A DNA stretch of 64,000 nucleotides, taken from Candidatus Sacchlamyda saccharinae (GTDB lineage Bacteria; Chlamydiota; Chlamydiia; Chlamydiales; Rhabdochlamydiaceae). How positions within the stretch are numbered: the stretch's first letter is position 1; every line of letters starts with the position of its first letter. Under the pieces are notes generated by a model that was not told where the DNA came from, searched no databases, and saw nothing but the letters and a program-made list of their open reading frames with translations. The position numbers and the translations under genes are program-made. The stretch spans positions 744,001 through 808,000 of the forward strand of contig JAUHQI010000004.1 of the NCBI GenBank assembly GCA_030408505.1, read 5' to 3'. This document shows positions 16,549 through 25,818 of the stretch, one piece after another.

Positions 16549-17016
16549 TTATTCAGCGGCTTTTTCTTCTGCTTTGATTTCTAGGGCGATTGTCGCTGGA
16601 ACGTTTTCTTTGAGTTTAAGCTCAACTTCATAAGAACCGAGCTTCTTAATCCCCTTAGGGAGGACAACACTACGCTTTTCTAAAGCCACATTTAGTTGCT
16701 CTTTCAAGAGGTTAACTACCTCTTGCGCGCCAATAGATCCATACATATGGCCCCCTGCGTCGATTTTCACAACTGCAGAGAGGGTTTTTCCAATGAGTTC
16801 TTTGGCAAGTCCTTCAGCTTCTTTTTTATCAGAAACTGACTGCTCAGCACGTTCCTTTTTAAGCTTCTCTTGTAGGCGCACTAAGTGTTTTTCTGCGGCT
16901 ACCCCTTTTTTCGAAGGGATAAGGAAGTTGCGGATATAACCTGGTTTTGCCGAAACAATTTCGCCTTTGCGCCCAAGACCGTATACGTCATCTAGTAATA
17001 AAATTTGATTTTTCAT
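16549..17016 (-). CDS. rplI: Large-subunit ribosomal protein L9
   Basis: The 155-residue 50S protein starts MKNQILLLDDVYGLGRKGE and has the L9 signature GYIRNFLIPSKKGV. A connecting helix and the C-terminal domain (GGHMYGSIGAQEVV) follow. It lies 11 bases after rpsR in the rpsF-rpsR-rplI cluster, which is common in bacteria and kept in Chlamydia. Confidence 0.97.
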   Translation of the reverse strand: MKNQILLLDDVYGLGRKGEIVSAKPGYIRNFLIPSKKGVAAEKHLVRLQEKLKKERAEQSVSDKKEAEGLAKELIGKTLSAVVKIDAGGHMYGSIGAQEVVNLLKEQLNVALEKRSVVLPKGIKKLGSYEVELKLKENVPATIALEIKAEEKAAE

Positions 17017-17027
17017 TTATTTTTCTC

Positions 17028-17282
17028 CTATTCTGAGGCGACAAAGGGTAAAAGAGCCATGTATCTGGCTTTTTTAATTGCAGTTGTCAACATTCTTTGG
17101 TGACGCAAGGAAATTCCTGTGATGCGTCTAGGTATAATTTTTCCCCTCTCGGTGATAAAACGGGATAGGGTGTTTACATCTTTGTAGTCGATGCTTTTGA
17201 TCCCTGCTGCTGTGAAAGGGCATGATTTGCGGCGCTTTCCAAACAGCGAACTTCTGCTACTGCTTCGTTCTCTTTCTGACAT
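17028..17282 (-). CDS. rpsR: Small-subunit ribosomal protein S18
   Basis: The 84-residue 30S protein has the S18 core: [34 protein letters not shown] and [20 protein letters not shown]. Its serine/arginine-rich N-terminus ([11 protein letters not shown]) is a little longer than in E. coli. It lies 9 bases after rpsF, transcribed together with it. Confidence 0.97.
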   Translation of the reverse strand: MSERERSSSRSSLFGKRRKSCPFTAAGIKSIDYKDVNTLSRFITERGKIIPRRITGISLRHQRMLTTAIKKARYMALLPFVASE

Positions 17283-17291
17283 AATTTTCTC

Positions 17292-17636
17292 CTATTCAGC
17301 TAGTGCGAGTTCTTTAAACTCAATTGATTCAGGGACCTCTTCTGCTCGAAGGGTCATGAATCGGATCATGTCTTCGTTGAGCTGATACTCCCGCCAGAGC
17401 TCTGGCATACTTGCCGACTCAGCAGTGAAGTAAATGACATAGTAGTACCCTTCACGGCGTCCATCGATTTCATAGGCCAATTTTTTACGACCCTGTTCAA
17501 ATGTTTTGTGTACTTCTCCTGCATGGTGCTGGATGGAAGAGGTGATTTTTTCAATCGCCTTCTTCCTTGCATCCTCGCTAAGAGTTGCACTCAGAATGTA
17601 CATCCCCTCGTAGAGGTGTTTTCTTGATTTAGGCAT
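17292..17636 (-). CDS. rpsF: Small-subunit ribosomal protein S6
   Basis: The 114-residue 30S protein has the S6 landmarks YEGMYILSATLSEDARK, GRKKLAYEIDGRREGYYYVIYF and ELWREYQLNEDMIRFM. Its start overlaps the end of pth by 8 bases, which ties translation of pth to the ribosomal genes. Confidence 0.97.
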   Translation of the reverse strand: MPKSRKHLYEGMYILSATLSEDARKKAIEKITSSIQHHAGEVHKTFEQGRKKLAYEIDGRREGYYYVIYFTAESASMPELWREYQLNEDMIRFMTLRAEEVPESIEFKELALAE

Positions 17637-18225
17637 CTTTTTTTTCTCCTACAGTATTCATCTTATTCATAGCCGACTCTATCCCCATTTCTAGGAAAGT
17701 TTCTATCCCCTGTGTGGCCTGGTCTACAAGCTTGGGAAGCTCTACCTGCTCATCTCTGGAAAAACGTCCTAGTACGTAATCGGCAAGATCTCCTTGCTCT
17801 TTATCTCCTACGCCAAAGCGGAGGCGATTGTACTCTGACGTTCCGAGGTGCTTTTCTATGCTCCTTAGGCCGTTATGACCCCCACAACTCCCCTTCATCC
17901 GCAAGCGCAAGACGCCAAAGTCTAGTGCTACATCGTCTGTTACGACGAGTAGGTGACTTGGAGGGATTTTGTAGTAGCTCATACACTTTCTCACAGAGAG
18001 TCCACTTTCATTCATGTAAGTCAGCGGCATTAAAAGGTGCGTCGTCTTTTCTCGTATGATCCCTTTGCCAAGACTCCCCTTTGCTCTAATGAGCGCAGGA
18101 CGGGTCGAAATGCTGTATTTCGCAGCCAATGCTTTGACAATACGAAACCCAATATTGTGGCGAGTATCTTCATACTTTGCTCCGGGGTTTCCCAGACCAC
18201 AGATTAAGAAACGCTCCTCTCTCAT
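17629..18225 (-). CDS. pth: Peptidyl-tRNA hydrolase
   Basis: The enzyme frees tRNAs from prematurely released peptidyl-tRNA. The 198-residue protein has the family landmarks GLGNPGAKYEDTRHNIGF (with the catalytic His), PLTYMNESG, VTDDVALDFG and KGSCGGHNGLRSI. It lies immediately after rplY with no gap and overlaps rpsF, in the rplY-pth-rpsF order also known in Chlamydia. Confidence 0.97.
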   Translation of the reverse strand: MREERFLICGLGNPGAKYEDTRHNIGFRIVKALAAKYSISTRPALIRAKGSLGKGIIREKTTHLLMPLTYMNESGLSVRKCMSYYKIPPSHLLVVTDDVALDFGVLRLRMKGSCGGHNGLRSIEKHLGTSEYNRLRFGVGDKEQGDLADYVLGRFSRDEQVELPKLVDQATQGIETFLEMGIESAMNKMNTVGEKKDA

Positions 18226-18783
18226 TTATCGTTTTGCAATCACAACAACTACTTCATCTGTTGTCGCTACGGGTTTAATTCCTTTTGGCAATGCAATGTC
18301 CGAAAGGCGTTTTGATTGCTTAATTTTCAGCTCATGGATTCCCAGCGAAAATTGGCTTGGGATATCCTTTGGCAAACATTCTACTTTCACACTGCGGATG
18401 ATCTGTCTCATCGATCCACCAAGCTTAATGCCCACGCAATCTGCAGCGCCTTCGCATTCGATTGGGACCTTAAGAGTGACAGGAACACCGTCTTTCAACT
18501 CTTCAAAATCGAGATGGATGATGTCATAGCTTGTCCGGTGATATTGAATCCCCTTGACGATAGCCTTGGTTTTTTTTCCAGCTACATCCAGCGTGAAAAT
18601 TGTGGTGGAGAGATGGCCTTTTTTGATGCTACGCAAAGCAGCATGAAACTCAGGTCCATTGATTTCGATCGATGCTCCAGGCTCTCCGGCAGCATAGATA
18701 ACGGCGGGGATATTTCCATCACGGCGGATTTGGTTGTTAGCCCCTTTCGTCTCTCCCGCTCTTTTTTTTGCGGTTAGGTTCAT
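18226..18783 (-). CDS. rplY: Large-subunit ribosomal protein L25, CTC/TL5 type
   Basis: 5S-rRNA-binding protein with an extra C-terminal CTC domain. The 185-residue form begins MNLTAKKRAGETKGANNQIR, then RDGNIPAVIYAAGEPG. The long C-terminal domain runs through VPIECEGAADCVGIKLGG to DIALPKG. I chose the ATG at 18783 because the frame upstream of it encodes a serine/proline-rich stretch with no L25 similarity. Confidence 0.95.
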   Translation of the reverse strand: MNLTAKKRAGETKGANNQIRRDGNIPAVIYAAGEPGASIEINGPEFHAALRSIKKGHLSTTIFTLDVAGKKTKAIVKGIQYHRTSYDIIHLDFEELKDGVPVTLKVPIECEGAADCVGIKLGGSMRQIIRSVKVECLPKDIPSQFSLGIHELKIKQSKRLSDIALPKGIKPVATTDEVVVVIAKR

Positions 18784-18817
18784 GTACGTACTCCAATTTG
18801 AGTTATCAACTAATTTT

Positions 18818-19750
18818 CTATTGCAGAGTGGAAATGGACTTGGCCGAGAGAATAGACTCAATGGCCTGACTAAAAAGAGGGGCAACGGACACAACTTCGA
18901 TCAACGGATCATTTCTTCCATCAGGAAGTGGTATCGTATCGGTCACAAGCATCTTTTCAATCGCACTTCCCGAAAACGCTTCATCAGCAAGTATCCCATG
19001 AGTCACAATAGCCTTGATGCTTGTCGCACCAGCTGCTTTGCATACTTGGGCCGCATTCTTTAGCGTTTTCCCGGTTGAGACCATATCGTCAACAAGAAGA
19101 ACTTGTCTTCCTCTGACTGTGCCGATCAAAGCATCCGTCTCAACATGTTCTGCGTTTACGCGGCGCTTATCCACGATGGCAAATTCTGAGCCCACTTCAT
19201 GGGCAAAGACTCGTGCCAACTTAATGCTGCCGAGGTCAGGAGCCACAACCACGCATTGGTCACTTAAACTCCCCTTCACTGCCTTGGCCAATACCGATTT
19301 GGCAAAGAGATGATCGACTGGAATGTCGAAAAATCCCTGGATCTGTGGTGCGTGCAAATCCATTGTCAGCACCCGATCTGCCCCCGCTCTCTCGAGCAGG
19401 TCGGCGACCAATCTCGCAGTGATCGGCACTCGCCCCTTGTCTTTTCGATCTTGCCGCGCATACCCAAAATAGGGAATGACGGCGGTGATCGAGCGGCAAG
19501 AAGCGCGCTTCAAAGCATCCACGAAAATCAACAATTCCATAAGATAATGGTTAGGACGCCGTGCGATCGTTTGCAGAACGAAAGCGTCCCGACCGCGGAC
19601 GTTGTCTAAAATTTCAACGCTTATCTCACGATCTGGAAAAGTTGACAGAGAGACTTTTCCTAAACTGATTCCAAGTCCCCTTGCTACTTTCTCAGCCAGC
19701 TCGGGATGCGAGCTTCCAGAGAACAATAGAAAAGAGTTAGAATCTTTCAC
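18818..19750 (-). CDS. prs: Ribose-phosphate pyrophosphokinase (PRPP synthase)
   Basis: Makes phosphoribosyl pyrophosphate from ribose-5-phosphate and ATP for nucleotide synthesis. The 310-residue protein has the class I landmarks FSGSSHPELAEKVA, PYFGYARQDRKDKGR, DLHAPQIQGFFDIPVDHL and the PRPP loop LLVDDMVSTGKTL. It lies between tRNA-Gln and rplY on the same strand. Many obligate intracellular chlamydiae have reduced nucleotide synthesis, so its presence is useful for judging metabolism. Confidence 0.95.
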   Translation of the reverse strand: MKDSNSFLLFSGSSHPELAEKVARGLGISLGKVSLSTFPDREISVEILDNVRGRDAFVLQTIARRPNHYLMELLIFVDALKRASCRSITAVIPYFGYARQDRKDKGRVPITARLVADLLERAGADRVLTMDLHAPQIQGFFDIPVDHLFAKSVLAKAVKGSLSDQCVVVAPDLGSIKLARVFAHEVGSEFAIVDKRRVNAEHVETDALIGTVRGRQVLLVDDMVSTGKTLKNAAQVCKAAGATSIKAIVTHGILADEAFSGSAIEKMLVTDTIPLPDGRNDPLIEVVSVAPLFSQAIESILSAKSISTLQ

Positions 19751-19769
19751 TTAGTCTAAGTCCCTTATC

Positions 19770-19841
<72 letters not shown>

Positions 19842-19870
19842 CCAATTGCAAAGAGCAAAGCATACCCAAC

Positions 19871-20470
19871 TTAAGAGTTTTTTGCAATGTTGATATTTTT
19901 TTTGAATCGGCGTGAAGCTTGGTGGTGCTCGATGACAGAAGGATGGGCCGCATCACCTGGGTGATCAAATATTTTTGCGTACGAAATCGGTAGAGCACCT
20001 GCTCTTGTAGTGTTTTGCAAAAGGACATCGCGCAGAGCTTCCTGGTCCCAAAATTCTACTTGGCGGTTGGGATCCAGCAACATAGTATTACAATTTTGGA
20101 TCCATTGGCGAAGCAGATCCTCGGCGCCGGGACGGACAAAGAGGGTCGAGGTGATTACCTTGGAGGGGTGGGTGTCTGGAACATCTTCGATACGGGTGGC
20201 TAAATCGAGGGCAAAGACCTCTTGGTAGGTGGGCTTTTGCATAAAGACTCCGTCGGCATCGACCCAGAGAAGGGGCTTCCGTAGCTTGGTCAGCTTTTCT
20301 AAGATGAAAAAGGGTTTATAGGCGCAATTGAGTTCCCATGAGCCCTGCGAGGGCACAGCTTTGATATGCGCTTCTAGATTGTATTTTTTGCAAGATGCAA
20401 TAAGATTTTGTACCTCTTCTTCATAGGGCGTCCCCTCAGTATAGAAGGAAATAATTGCAGGAAAGTCCAT
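19871..20470 (-). CDS. Putative nucleotide-diphospho-sugar transferase-like protein
   Basis: About 200 residues from the ATG at 20470. A longer frame to 20506 would overlap the divergent glgA start. The central block KPLLWVDADGVFMQKP carries a DxD motif as in GT-A glycosyltransferases. An N-terminal AIISFYTEGTPYEEEVQ...L block and a late EFWDQEALRDVLLQN block match the pattern of the PF03407-like family. A glycosyltransferase role is therefore likely, but donor and acceptor are unknown. It is divergent from glgA with about 20 bases between starts. Confidence 0.7.
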   Translation of the reverse strand: MDFPAIISFYTEGTPYEEEVQNLIASCKKYNLEAHIKAVPSQGSWELNCAYKPFFILEKLTKLRKPLLWVDADGVFMQKPTYQEVFALDLATRIEDVPDTHPSKVITSTLFVRPGAEDLLRQWIQNCNTMLLDPNRQVEFWDQEALRDVLLQNTTRAGALPISYAKIFDHPGDAAHPSVIEHHQASRRFKKNINIAKNS

Positions 20471-20491
20471 GTTGCGTATTGTAGGGAATGT

Positions 20492-21826
20492 ATGTTTATT
20501 GTGCATGTAGCAAGTGAACTCGCCCCTATTGCCAAAGTCGGCGGTCTTGGAGACGTCATCGGTGGCCTTTCAAAGGCTCTCGTGAAAAAGGGCCACAATG
20601 TCACCGTGATTTTGCCAAAATACGACTGTATCGACTATCGCCTGGTCGAGGAGCTAAAGGTTCTTGAGAGAGATTTCGAAGGGGCCACCCTTTGGTCGAC
20701 CAGCTATCACGGCGTCCAACTGATTCTGATCGAGTCGCATCAAAAGTTCTTCGAGCGGGGTCGCATCTATGGTGAAGAGGACGATACGGATCGGTTTCTG
20801 TTTTTTTGTAGAGTCGCCTCTGCCTACTTAGAAGGGATTCATTTTGATGCGCTCCACCTACATGATTGGCCAACAGCGGCATGCAGCCTGTTTTATAAGG
20901 GCAAAGCAAAAAAGGTGTTTACGATTCACAATTTGGAGCATCAAGGCAAGTGTCTTCCGGAGAAGCTAGGTGGCTGTGCGTACAATCCAGAAAATTTTCA
21001 AGATAGAGTGTTTAAGGAAGAAATCAATTTGATGCGTGGGGCCCTTTATAACGCGAATGCAGTCACAGTGGTCTCCCCAACTTACATGCAAGAGATTTTG
21101 ACCAAAGATTTGGGATGTGATCTGGAGGAAGATCTCAAGAAAAATAAAAAAAAGCTCCACGGCATTTTGAATGGGATCGATACTCAGTATTGGGATCCCA
21201 AGACCGACTCTTTTTTAGTGGAGAATTATGGTTTAGAGAGTAGAGACCTCGGAAAGAAGGCAAACAAAGAGCATCTGCAAAAGCATTTGCAACTTAAAGT
21301 TAGCGATGCCCCCTTGGTTGTCGCTGTCACGAGATTGGTCCCCCAAAAGGGGCCCGACCTCATCCATTATGGGATTGAGAAAACTCTGGAGCTTGGCGGG
21401 CAATTTGCTCTTCTCGGCTCAACAGACGACCCGGAAATGCGAGCCCATTTTGAAGAATTTTCCAATCACCCCAATGTCTCGATCTGCTTTGACTATGACG
21501 AGCCCCTCTCACATCTTCTCTATGCGGCTGCGGATATGTTTTTGATGCCTTCTATATTCGAACCGTGCGGTCTCGCCCAAATGATTTCCCTGACCTATGG
21601 AACAGTCCCCCTCGTCCGGGCCACGGGAGGGCTTAAGGACACCATCTTTGATGGAAAAAATGGCTTTTCCTTTGCCATACCCGACAACAAAGGAGTTGAA
21701 GAGGTTCTGCAAAGAGCCTTTGCAGCTTACCAAACAGAGCAATGGCAATCGCTCACCTCCACGGGGATGCAAACCGATCTAAGTTGGGATTCTTCTGCAA
21801 CGCAGTTTCTTAAAATCTATGCCTGA
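20492..21826 (+). CDS. glgA: Glycogen synthase (ADP-glucose type)
   Basis: A GT5 enzyme that elongates glycogen from ADP-glucose. The 444-residue protein starts MFIVHVASELAPIAKVGGLG, with the ADP-glucose-binding KVGGLGD. The C-terminal Rossmann domain has RLVPQKGPDL and the acid-base loop PSIFEPCGLAQM. I chose the ATG at 20492 because the frame before it does not match the family. In Chlamydia glgA is also next to the rplY cluster. Its 3' end overlaps the convergent ankyrin gene by 10 bases. Confidence 0.95.
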   Translation: MFIVHVASELAPIAKVGGLGDVIGGLSKALVKKGHNVTVILPKYDCIDYRLVEELKVLERDFEGATLWSTSYHGVQLILIESHQKFFERGRIYGEEDDTDRFLFFCRVASAYLEGIHFDALHLHDWPTAACSLFYKGKAKKVFTIHNLEHQGKCLPEKLGGCAYNPENFQDRVFKEEINLMRGALYNANAVTVVSPTYMQEILTKDLGCDLEEDLKKNKKKLHGILNGIDTQYWDPKTDSFLVENYGLESRDLGKKANKEHLQKHLQLKVSDAPLVVAVTRLVPQKGPDLIHYGIEKTLELGGQFALLGSTDDPEMRAHFEEFSNHPNVSICFDYDEPLSHLLYAAADMFLMPSIFEPCGLAQMISLTYGTVPLVRATGGLKDTIFDGKNGFSFAIPDNKGVEEVLQRAFAAYQTEQWQSLTSTGMQTDLSWDSSATQFLKIYA

Positions 21827-23289
21827 AACCGGCGGTTACCATTGATAAGTGTCATGTTTCTGTTTCCCACTTTTGCCAAGCTAAATGGTCTGAGCAAACG
21901 GGACTCATCCCAGCTCTCTGCCATCCGGCTCATCCACTTGCGCCCTTCATTTGCATCATATTGAGTATAAAGTCCTGCGAACATGAGCCCTACGCAAAAA
22001 AGCGGGGAAGTGGCCACGTGCCACACACGCTTGGCTAAAGATCCAATTAGTTGTTTCACAGGTGTAATGACAAGGGCATTCATGCAATTAGAAAGTCTGA
22101 AATTTCTAAAGATCTCTATGGCCACTTTAGCAATATCGAGGGCTAATGCTCCAATTTGCCTTATGACACTAAGAGGCAAGTAAAGGGGGGCAATTGCAAG
22201 TGCTACAACTGCTTTTGCTTTTAATTTCCAAGGGGAAGATTCCGCTTCATATAGGTCTTTTGTCTTATTCTCAATTGAGAAAGCTCTACGTAAAAAATTC
22301 TTTCCATCGCGTACAAAACGGCCATCCTCTTGACGCTCTGGTAGACTCGTAAGGTACCAGGGGGTTGATTTTCGACTATACTCCTTGTCCTCGAGCTTCC
22401 TAGCAAGTACGTATTGCCCTTTTTTAAATGCATAGGCAAGGGGGGTTAATCCTGAGTGATTTCGAATATCTACCCTTGCTCCATAACCCAGCAGCTTTTT
22501 AACGATTTGATCGTGCCCTCGTTCCAAGGCTATATGTAGAGGGGTGTTTCCATCATTATCCTGTGCATCAATTTGAGCTCCTCTACTCAACAAGGAGCCA
22601 ACCAAATTGATTCTTCCTTCGCCTACTGCTAAATGAAGAGGCGAAGCATTATTGTATCTAGAGCACGGCACATTGATCCCATAACTTCTACTTAAAGAGG
22701 CTTCGGCTAAAGAAGGACTAGAAAGAATCAATTTGTGCAGAGGAAGGGCCCCATCATCCCAATCAAAAAAATTCAAATCTTTTAAAAACTTTTTTGCTGT
22801 CGATAAGTTAGCAAGTTGCAAAGGAAAATTGCCCTCCCCATTGCATACATTCATATTTGCACCTTTAGAAAGCAAGTATGTGATGATAGGAATATTGTTT
22901 TTTCTGAATGCTACATGAAGAGGAGTGTTGAAAGATCTTTTATTGCACCCATCAAGATCGGCTCCCTTTTCTACCAAGAATTTTACCATCTCGGGATTTT
23001 GGCAATTAGCAGCATGAGCTAGAGGCGTCCAAACCCCATCATATTTATTTATATCTGTGGGATATTTTTCCAGCGCGGCTCTTAGCCCCTTTAAATCCCC
23101 ACATTCTATGCAAATATGGACCTCACTGCTCCAACCTTTGGTTGCAGCGTAAGCCCGTGTCGTAAAAAGATGCTGCAACCGAAGCCCGAAATCTCCCTGC
23201 CTGACTTTCTTTATTCCTTCATAGGAACTGTACGCCGCAGCAGCTGTAGTTACAAGTCCCGTTCCAATTTTCAAAGAAACATCAAACAT
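21817..23289 (-). CDS. Ankyrin-repeat membrane protein, paralogue 1
   Basis: The 490-residue protein starts with a short hydrophobic segment (residues about 5-25). About six ankyrin-type repeats follow between residues 50 and 300 (for example TPLHVAFRKNNIPIITYLLSKGAN and NTPLHIALERGHDQIVKKLLGYGA). Two more hydrophobic segments lie near residues 360-395 and 435-455. The conserved tail reads GLYTQYDANEGRKWM and LLRPFSLAKVGN. The gene at 23356-24822 has the same order of parts. Ankyrin proteins of intracellular bacteria are often host-directed effectors; that is an inference, as no secretion signal is visible. Its start codon lies close to an upstream gap of 66 bases. Confidence 0.85.
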   Translation of the reverse strand: MFDVSLKIGTGLVTTAAAAYSSYEGIKKVRQGDFGLRLQHLFTTRAYAATKGWSSEVHICIECGDLKGLRAALEKYPTDINKYDGVWTPLAHAANCQNPEMVKFLVEKGADLDGCNKRSFNTPLHVAFRKNNIPIITYLLSKGANMNVCNGEGNFPLQLANLSTAKKFLKDLNFFDWDDGALPLHKLILSSPSLAEASLSRSYGINVPCSRYNNASPLHLAVGEGRINLVGSLLSRGAQIDAQDNDGNTPLHIALERGHDQIVKKLLGYGARVDIRNHSGLTPLAYAFKKGQYVLARKLEDKEYSRKSTPWYLTSLPERQEDGRFVRDGKNFLRRAFSIENKTKDLYEAESSPWKLKAKAVVALAIAPLYLPLSVIRQIGALALDIAKVAIEIFRNFRLSNCMNALVITPVKQLIGSLAKRVWHVATSPLFCVGLMFAGLYTQYDANEGRKWMSRMAESWDESRLLRPFSLAKVGNRNMTLINGNRRFQA

Positions 23290-23355
23290 TTAAAACTCCC
23301 GTTAAATTTGAGGGCAAGATTCTAGCAAAAGAGAAGATTATTTACGAAGAAATCT

Positions 23356-24822
23356 TCAGCACGCTTGAAACTGCCGCCTACCCTCCTCTCCAATGATTGT
23401 CATGTTTTGGTTTCCCACTTTTGCCAAGCTAAATGGTCTTAGCAAATAGGACTCGCCCCAGCTCTCTGCTATCCGATCCATCCACTTACGCCCCTCATTG
23501 AGATCATACTGGGTATAGAGCCCAGCAAAAATGAGGCCTAAGCAACACAGCGGGCCCACCGCAACATGCTTTAATCTTTTGACAAGTACACTTGCTAGTT
23601 CTTTAGATGGCCTCATCACAAGCGTATCGATTAGACTATAGGATCTGATTCGAAGGAATATGTCTTTAATCACACGAAGGACATCCAATGCTACCCCCCC
23701 TATTTGGCGAATTACACTGATCGGTAGATAGAATGGGACCAGCGCAGAAACCACTACTGCTTTAAACTTAAGCTTCGAAGGGGAAGTGCCAATCTCGTAG
23801 AGATCTTTCGTATGGTTATCCATCAGATAAGTATTCTCTTCATCAAGAAAGCGGCCCTCTTCATCTCTTTTTCCTAAAGTCACCTCTTGCCAAGGGCTAT
23901 TCCGCTCGATGTGGTAGCGAATTTCGAATCGACCCATTTGATTAAAATCATAAGAGACTGCGGCTAATTCAAGAGGTGTTCTCCCTTTGTGATCTTTTAT
24001 ATCTATGCGAGCTCCCGAGTTTAGGAGCAATTTCACCAAAGAACTATTTCCTCTTCTTAGGGCAACGTGTAGAGGGGTATTTCCCATTGCGTCCTGCGCA
24101 TCTACTTGTGCGCCGTAGTCAATAAGGCTCTGAGCTAATTTTTTATATCCTTTTGCTGCAGCAAGATGCAAAGCCGTCGCATTATTGTATCGTGGGCATG
24201 GAACATTGATCCCACAATTTTCAGAGAGAATGGCCCGTGCCATATCCGGATTATAAATAGCATAGTCATGGATAGGAAGAGAACCATTGAACCAGGTTAG
24301 AAAATCAAAATCCTTGAAAAATTGCTTAGCAATAGAAACACTGCCACCCTCAATGGGTGTTGTCCCCTCATTGTCACGAGCAAGCATATTCGCTCCTTTA
24401 GAAAGGAGGAGTTTAATCAGAGGAACATCATCATTCTCAAAAGCTATATGTAGTGGGGTACTCCTATCGGCATCATGGGAAAATGCATTCACATCTGCCC
24501 CCTTACTCAACAGATACTCAACCACTCGCCGATGCTGATAACGGGCAGCTACATGAATGGGTTGCTTCCCATACACCCTTTTGTTTACATCCTCTGGGTT
24601 CTTCGCGATATGCGCCTTTAGAGCTGTGAGATCCCCATGGTCTGCAAGAGCATGCACCTCTGAACCCCATTCTTTTCTTAAGGCAGCTTTCGTAGTAATC
24701 AGTCTATTAAATTTCTCTTCTACAGCTTCTAGTTTGGATGTGTGCATAGCAAGACATAACACCCCTAAACTACACACACCTATTGCTCCAACGCCAACTT
24801 TCAATACTGTATCCATAGCCAT
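23356..24822 (-). CDS. Ankyrin-repeat membrane protein, paralogue 2
   Basis: The 488-residue paralogue of the neighbour at 21817-23289 has the same layout. A hydrophobic N-terminus comes first, then about six ankyrin repeats (HVAARYQHRRVVEYLLSKGAD and PLHVALRRGNSSLVKLLLNSGA). A membrane-associated region follows (VVVSALVPFYLPISVIRQIGG, CCLGLIFAGLYTQYD), then the tail LLRPFSLAKVGNQNMT. The two tails are nearly identical while the repeats differ, as expected after a tandem duplication with selection on the repeats. The cysteine/histidine spacing CGINVPCPRYNNATALHLA is shared with paralogue 1. Host-directed function is inferred from the family only. Confidence 0.85.
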   Translation of the reverse strand: MAMDTVLKVGVGAIGVCSLGVLCLAMHTSKLEAVEEKFNRLITTKAALRKEWGSEVHALADHGDLTALKAHIAKNPEDVNKRVYGKQPIHVAARYQHRRVVEYLLSKGADVNAFSHDADRSTPLHIAFENDDVPLIKLLLSKGANMLARDNEGTTPIEGGSVSIAKQFFKDFDFLTWFNGSLPIHDYAIYNPDMARAILSENCGINVPCPRYNNATALHLAAAKGYKKLAQSLIDYGAQVDAQDAMGNTPLHVALRRGNSSLVKLLLNSGARIDIKDHKGRTPLELAAVSYDFNQMGRFEIRYHIERNSPWQEVTLGKRDEEGRFLDEENTYLMDNHTKDLYEIGTSPSKLKFKAVVVSALVPFYLPISVIRQIGGVALDVLRVIKDIFLRIRSYSLIDTLVMRPSKELASVLVKRLKHVAVGPLCCLGLIFAGLYTQYDLNEGRKWMDRIAESWGESYLLRPFSLAKVGNQNMTIIGEEGRRQFQAC

Positions 24823-24861
24823 ACTCCAAGTTTTTTGGAGGGAAATATACCTAAGAGGCAG

Positions 24862-25449
24862 TTATTTTGCGAGGGCTTTTTTGATGTAGCTTTGGTTAGC
24901 TTTGAGGTACTCAACGCCAGAGAATACGCTATAGGCTGCAGCGCCCATTGTAATGTAAAAAGAGATCTGTTGAAACAGGCCCAGACTTAGTGAACCGAGC
25001 GCATAAGGAATCATAAGCCCTAATATCGAAAGGGCTGTTACTCCTTGGATAACGGCTTTTACTTTTCCAGAGAAGCGGGCAGCCAAGGTAAAACCACGGA
25101 GCGCGCATACTGTTCGTAAAAGGCTAATGACAGAATCGCGATAAAAGAAACAGAGAACAAGCCAAAGAGGCAAGTTCACAACGCCTTGTGTGAAGGCGAG
25201 GAAGACTGAGAGGCGGAAAATGCTGTCGGCCATCGGATCGAGGAGTTTACCCAGCTCGGTCACTTTGTTTTGGCGGCGTGCAGCCATCCCATCGAAGAGG
25301 TCGGTCAGCTCCGCAAGGGCAACGAGGCCAATGAGGATTAGAGGCAAGGCAAGAAGACTAATACCCAGCTGTACTTGGTATAAATAGATGACAAGGAAGA
25401 TGGGGCTCAGCAAGATGCGCCCAGCTGTCAATAATAGTGCTAAATTCAA
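24862..25449 (-). CDS. pgsA: CDP-alcohol phosphatidyltransferase, probably PgsA type
   Basis: Integral membrane enzyme that joins an alcohol to a CDP-diacylglycerol-derived phosphatidyl group. The signature DG-xx-AR-x8-G-x3-D-x3-D is complete: DLFDGMAARRQNKV followed by LGKLLDPMADSIF, near residues 50-77. About five membrane segments surround it. Length 195 residues fits phosphatidylglycerophosphate synthase. Position next to glgA and glyQS is the one I remember for a pgsA gene in C. trachomatis. Phosphatidylserine synthase is less likely. Confidence 0.88.
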   Translation of the reverse strand: MNLALLLTAGRILLSPIFLVIYLYQVQLGISLLALPLILIGLVALAELTDLFDGMAARRQNKVTELGKLLDPMADSIFRLSVFLAFTQGVVNLPLWLVLCFFYRDSVISLLRTVCALRGFTLAARFSGKVKAVIQGVTALSILGLMIPYALGSLSLGLFQQISFYITMGAAAYSVFSGVEYLKANQSYIKKALAK

Positions 25450-25482
25450 GACCTTCTCCGCAAAGATTTAAAACCTATTATA

Positions 25483-25776
25483 TCAGGCCCCTTGAATAAT
25501 GGCCACCCGATTAGGAGATAAATTTTTATTTTGCTTTCTGTGGTGATCTCTGCGAATGTGAGCGCGTAGAGCCTCGTCTCTTTTGCCCTCATCGTGCTTT
25601 TTCTTTTGCCAATGAAAATTTTCATTTGACGCCTCCGCCACACGAGTCGCACTATCCAACAAGGCACCCACCAGGGCATGCGGGACGATACTTCCTGCAA
25701 AGATAAGAGGTGGAAGAGGAGGGGGAATACAAGTGACCTTTTTCTTCCGTTTTACGGGCTCGATAGCTTCAATCAT
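25483..25776 (-). CDS. Small hypothetical protein between pgsA and glyQS
   Basis: A 97-residue frame with a proline-rich hydrophobic part (CIPPPLPPLIFAGSIVPHALVGALLD), then a basic, histidine- and lysine-rich tail. It is not one I recognise. A competing frame at 25446-25700 overlaps pgsA and is less plausible. The gene is divergent from glyQS with a 42-base gap. Coding status is uncertain. Confidence 0.4.
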   Translation of the reverse strand: MIEAIEPVKRKKKVTCIPPPLPPLIFAGSIVPHALVGALLDSATRVAEASNENFHWQKKKHDEGKRDEALRAHIRRDHHRKQNKNLSPNRVAIIQGA

Positions 25777-25818
25777 ACCGCCATTATAACAAGATTGTAG
25801 AATATCAGCCTAGTCTTT

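Noticed and set aside
25446-25700. 84-residue frame overlapping pgsA
   Set aside because: It starts inside the other candidate frame, overlaps pgsA, and shows no ribosome-binding site; the 25483-25776 frame is a better but still uncertain option.
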